A DNA stretch of 7,802 nt from Comamonadaceae bacterium (GTDB lineage: Bacteria > Pseudomonadota > Gammaproteobacteria > Burkholderiales > Burkholderiaceae_C). Positions 5,602 through 7,802 of the stretch are shown one piece after another; the stretch's first letter is position 1; every line of letters starts with the position of its first letter. The DNA is taken from the NCBI GenBank assembly GCA_947469815.1, contig CANIRI010000100.1, positions 1 through 7,802 of the forward strand, written 5' to 3'. Made by a program: the position numbers and the translations under genes. The notes beneath the pieces are model-generated. The model had not been told where the DNA came from, searched no databases, and saw only the letters and a list, made by a program, of their open reading frames with translations.

Positions 5602-6531
5602 CTAACCCAGCTTGCTACCGACCGCCAGGCCCTGTGCCCGTGCGTAATCGGCTGCGCCCATTTTTTTGCCATCTTCTGCGCGCAGCTTCAAGATTTCAAT
5701 CTGCCCGCTTTGCGATGTCACAAAAATCGACGTCTCGCCGATGTGGGTTATCTCACCCGGCTTGCCCTTGCTGTCACCATAGCGGCCGATGCGGTGCTTG
5801 CGGCAGTCATACACAAAGACCTTGGTCTCGCTAAGGTTGGTCCAGGCTCCCGGCGCCGGGTTGCAGGCGCGGATCAGGTCATAGACCACGTCCACATGGT
5901 TGGCCCAGTTGATTTTGGATTCGGCGGCTTGAAACCAGCCCTCATACGTGGCTTGCGACTCGTCTTGCTCTGCGGTCGTGTAGCGGCCGGCCACCACCGC
6001 GTCCGCTGCTTCCAAAAGCGCGGCCACGCCCATGGGAAACAGCTTATTGAAATACAGCTCGCCCAGGGTCTCATCTGGTTCGATGTCGCAGGTTTTTTGC
6101 AAAATCACCAGACCCTCATCCAGGCCGTCGCTGGGGCGGAAGATGGTCAGGCCGGTTTGCTTTTCGCCGCGCGACATCGCCCAGTTGATGGCCGAGGGTC
6201 CACGGTATTTGGGCAGCAGGGAAGGGTGGTACTGGATGGTGCCGTGCTGAGGAATATTGAGCAGCGACTGCGGCGCAAACTGCACCACATAGGCCATCAC
6301 GCCGATGTCCGGCTGCAGGCTTTGCATCGCGTCGTGCGCGGCCTGGTCGGTGAGTTTGTCGAGTTGCAGCACGTTGAGGCCGCGCGCTTGCGCTTCGACC
6401 CGCAGCGCATCGGGCTTGGTGCCAGGTTTTTCCGGGCGGCAGAAAACACCCACCACCTCGTCGCCGCGCGCCAGAAAAGCTTCGAGCGCGGCTTTGCCGA
6501 AATCCTGCTGACCGATCAAAACAATTTTCAT
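5602..6531 (-). CDS. Formyltransferase resembling the 10-formyl-THF hydrolase domain of FDH
   Basis: A 309-residue stand-alone cytoplasmic enzyme with the two-domain Fmt plan. The N-terminal formyltransferase domain (about 1-200) begins MKIVLIGQQDFG and carries YHPSLLPKYRGPSAINWA at 101-118 and DGLDEG at 135-140; the C-terminal domain includes YEGWFQAAESKINW and NPAPGAW. These phrases match the amino-terminal hydrolase domain of animal 10-formyltetrahydrofolate dehydrogenase (ALDH1L1) more closely than housekeeping methionyl-tRNA formyltransferase. Expected catalytic His102 and Asp138 are present; the position of the Fmt catalytic Asn (Ile in FDH) is Gln100. It starts 10 nt after the frc stop without a good ribosome binding site, so coupled translation is likely. 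The probable substrate is a formyl-folate, or formyl transfer linked to formyl-CoA; the exact reaction is inferred. Confidence 0.85.
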   Translation of the reverse strand: MKIVLIGQQDFGKAALEAFLARGDEVVGVFCRPEKPGTKPDALRVEAQARGLNVLQLDKLTDQAAHDAMQSLQPDIGVMAYVVQFAPQSLLNIPQHGTIQYHPSLLPKYRGPSAINWAMSRGEKQTGLTIFRPSDGLDEGLVILQKTCDIEPDETLGELYFNKLFPMGVAALLEAADAVVAGRYTTAEQDESQATYEGWFQAAESKINWANHVDVVYDLIRACNPAPGAWTNLSETKVFVYDCRKHRIGRYGDSKGKPGEITHIGETSIFVTSQSGQIEILKLRAEDGKKMGAADYARAQGLAVGSKLG

Positions 6532-6541
6532 GGTGCGGGGT

Positions 6542-7789
6542 TCAGATGACTTTGGATTCGCGCAGGCTGCCGATCTCGGCGCTGGAGTAGCCCAGTTGCG
6601 TCAGCACTTCCTCGGTGTGCTCGCCCAAGAGCGGCGAGCGGGTCACCTCGGTGATGCTGTCCGACATCTTGATCGGGTTACCCACCGTCAGGTATTTGCC
6701 GCGCTCGGGGTGGTCGACCTCGACCACGGTGCCGGTGGCGCGCAGCGAGGGTTCTTCGGCGATTTCCTTCATGGACAAAATCGGCCCGCAGGGGATGTCG
6801 AACTCGTTCAGGATGTCCATGGCCTCGAACTTGGTCTTGGTCATGGTCCACTCTTCAATGCGCGCAAATATCTTCTTCAGGTGCGGCAGACGCTTCGGCG
6901 GCGTCGCGTAGTTGGGGTCGGTAATCCAGTCTTCCTGGCCAATCACTTTGCACACCGCCGGCCACACCGCCGCCTGGGTGATGAAATAAATATAGGCGTT
7001 GGGGTCGGTCTCCCAGCCCTTGCACTTCAAGATCGAGCCCGGTTGGCCGCCGCCCGAGGCATTGCCCGCACGCGGGACCGAATCGCCAAACGGCGTATCG
7101 GGGTACTGCGGGTATTCGTTCATGGTGCCGGTGCGTTCCAAGCGCTGCTGGTCGCGCAGTTTGACGCGGCACAGGTTGAGCACCGCGTCCTGCATGGGGG
7201 CCAGCACTTTCTGCCCGCGTCCGCTGCTGTTGCGCTGGAACAGCGCGGCCACAATGCCCAAAGCCAGGTGCAAGCCGGTACCCGAGTCACCGATTTGCGC
7301 GCCGGTCACCAGGGGCGGGCCGTCATCAAAACCGGTGGTCGAGGCTGCGCCGCCTGCGCACTGCGCCACGTTTTCATAGACCTTGCAGTCTTCGTACTTG
7401 CCCGGGCCGAAGCCTTTGACCGAGGCCACGATCATGCGCGGATTCAGTTCCTGGATACGCTCCCAGGTGAAGCCCATGCGGTCCAGCGCGCCGGGCGCAA
7501 AGTTCTCCACCAGCACATCGCAGGTCTTGATCAGGCGGTCCAGCACCTCTTTGCCCTTGGGGTCCTTGGTGTTCACCGTGATCGAGCGCTTGTTGTGGTT
7601 CAGCATGGTGAAGTACAGGCTGTCTACGCCGGGAATGTCACGCAGTTGGCCACGCGTGGCGTCGCCTTCACCGGCTTTTTCCACCTTGATCACGTCAGCG
7701 CCAAACCAGGCCAGCAGCTGCGTGCAGGTCGGCCCGGACTGGACGTGGGTGAAGTCAAGAATGCGAACGCCGTCTAATGCCTTGCTCAT
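6542..7789 (-). CDS. frc: Formyl-CoA:oxalate CoA-transferase (class III CoA-transferase)
   Basis: Transfers CoA from formyl-CoA (or a similar donor) to oxalate, the entry step of oxalate catabolism by the Frc/Oxc pair. At 415 residues it matches E. coli YfdW (416). It starts [20 protein letters not shown] and contains [50 protein letters not shown] and [16 protein letters not shown], all near-identical to Frc/YfdW as I recall them. The catalytic Asp is Asp168 in [10 protein letters not shown]. Position 48 is Gln, as in YfdW, rather than the Trp48 of Oxalobacter Frc. The glycine loop is SGGGQPGS (245-252) where I recall GGGGQPGW. The ATG at 7789 suits the family N-terminus, with only a weak GGAAAA upstream. 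It is probably preceded by further operon genes outside the window. Confidence 0.93.
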   Translation of the reverse strand: MSKALDGVRILDFTHVQSGPTCTQLLAWFGADVIKVEKAGEGDATRGQLRDIPGVDSLYFTMLNHNKRSITVNTKDPKGKEVLDRLIKTCDVLVENFAPGALDRMGFTWERIQELNPRMIVASVKGFGPGKYEDCKVYENVAQCAGGAASTTGFDDGPPLVTGAQIGDSGTGLHLALGIVAALFQRNSSGRGQKVLAPMQDAVLNLCRVKLRDQQRLERTGTMNEYPQYPDTPFGDSVPRAGNASGGGQPGSILKCKGWETDPNAYIYFITQAAVWPAVCKVIGQEDWITDPNYATPPKRLPHLKKIFARIEEWTMTKTKFEAMDILNEFDIPCGPILSMKEIAEEPSLRATGTVVEVDHPERGKYLTVGNPIKMSDSITEVTRSPLLGEHTEEVLTQLGYSSAEIGSLRESKVI

Positions 7790-7802
7790 AAATCAGTTTT
7801 CC

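Noticed and set aside
5710..6549. 279-codon plus-strand open frame antisense to the formyltransferase
   Set aside because: No ribosome binding site or family motif, and the minus-strand gene has clear catalytic motifs.
6530..7777. 415-codon plus-strand open frame antisense to frc
   Set aside because: It lies opposite frc almost end to end and has composition typical of antisense frames (His, Arg, Gln, Ala rich) and no recognisable motifs.
1..7802. CRISPR array, tRNA or rRNA genes, insertion sequence, or phage genes
   Set aside because: No regularly spaced repeats, cloverleaf-like segment, rRNA signature, transposase motif or terminal inverted repeats were seen.

Overview
The window reads as a piece of a Gram-negative betaproteobacterial chromosome, most likely Burkholderiales and perhaps a Comamonadaceae relative such as Rhodoferax or Polaromonas. 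This is inferred from moderately high GC, a Bug-type tripartite tricarboxylate transporter (a family greatly expanded in that order) and the protein style; no marker gene fixes the taxon. All supported genes lie on the minus strand, so the region is read from right to left. The long plus-strand open frames are antisense shadows.

Block 1 (7789 down to 2481) looks like one operon: a formyl-CoA:oxalate CoA-transferase (frc), a formyltransferase resembling the amino-terminal hydrolase domain of 10-formyltetrahydrofolate dehydrogenase, and a complete tripartite tricarboxylate transporter in the order tctC (periplasmic solute-binding protein), tctB (small membrane subunit), tctA (large membrane subunit). 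Gaps are 10, 47 and 39 nt, and tctB/tctA overlap by 1 nt. The simplest reading is carboxylate uptake, possibly of oxalate, then CoA activation, with the formyl group entering one-carbon metabolism. Oxalyl-CoA decarboxylase, needed to make formyl-CoA from oxalyl-CoA, is not in the window.

A 232-nt non-coding gap (2249-2480) follows tctA. It holds a heptamer tandem repeat at the tctA stop, a weak terminator-like hairpin, two GC-rich inverted repeats, and a sigma-54-like promoter candidate placed correctly before a strong ribosome binding site.

Block 2 (2248 down to the left edge) encodes three small unassigned membrane proteins (99, 189 and 46 residues) followed by an APC-superfamily permease related to the ethanolamine permease group, cut off by the window edge. 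The four genes are tightly packed (16-nt gap, 4-nt overlap, 42-nt gap), suggesting a multi-component transporter. The 189-residue protein has two membrane helices joined by a long Ala/Pro-rich linker. This cassette is the best candidate here for something undescribed. Its link to oxalate or formate rests on neighbourhood alone.
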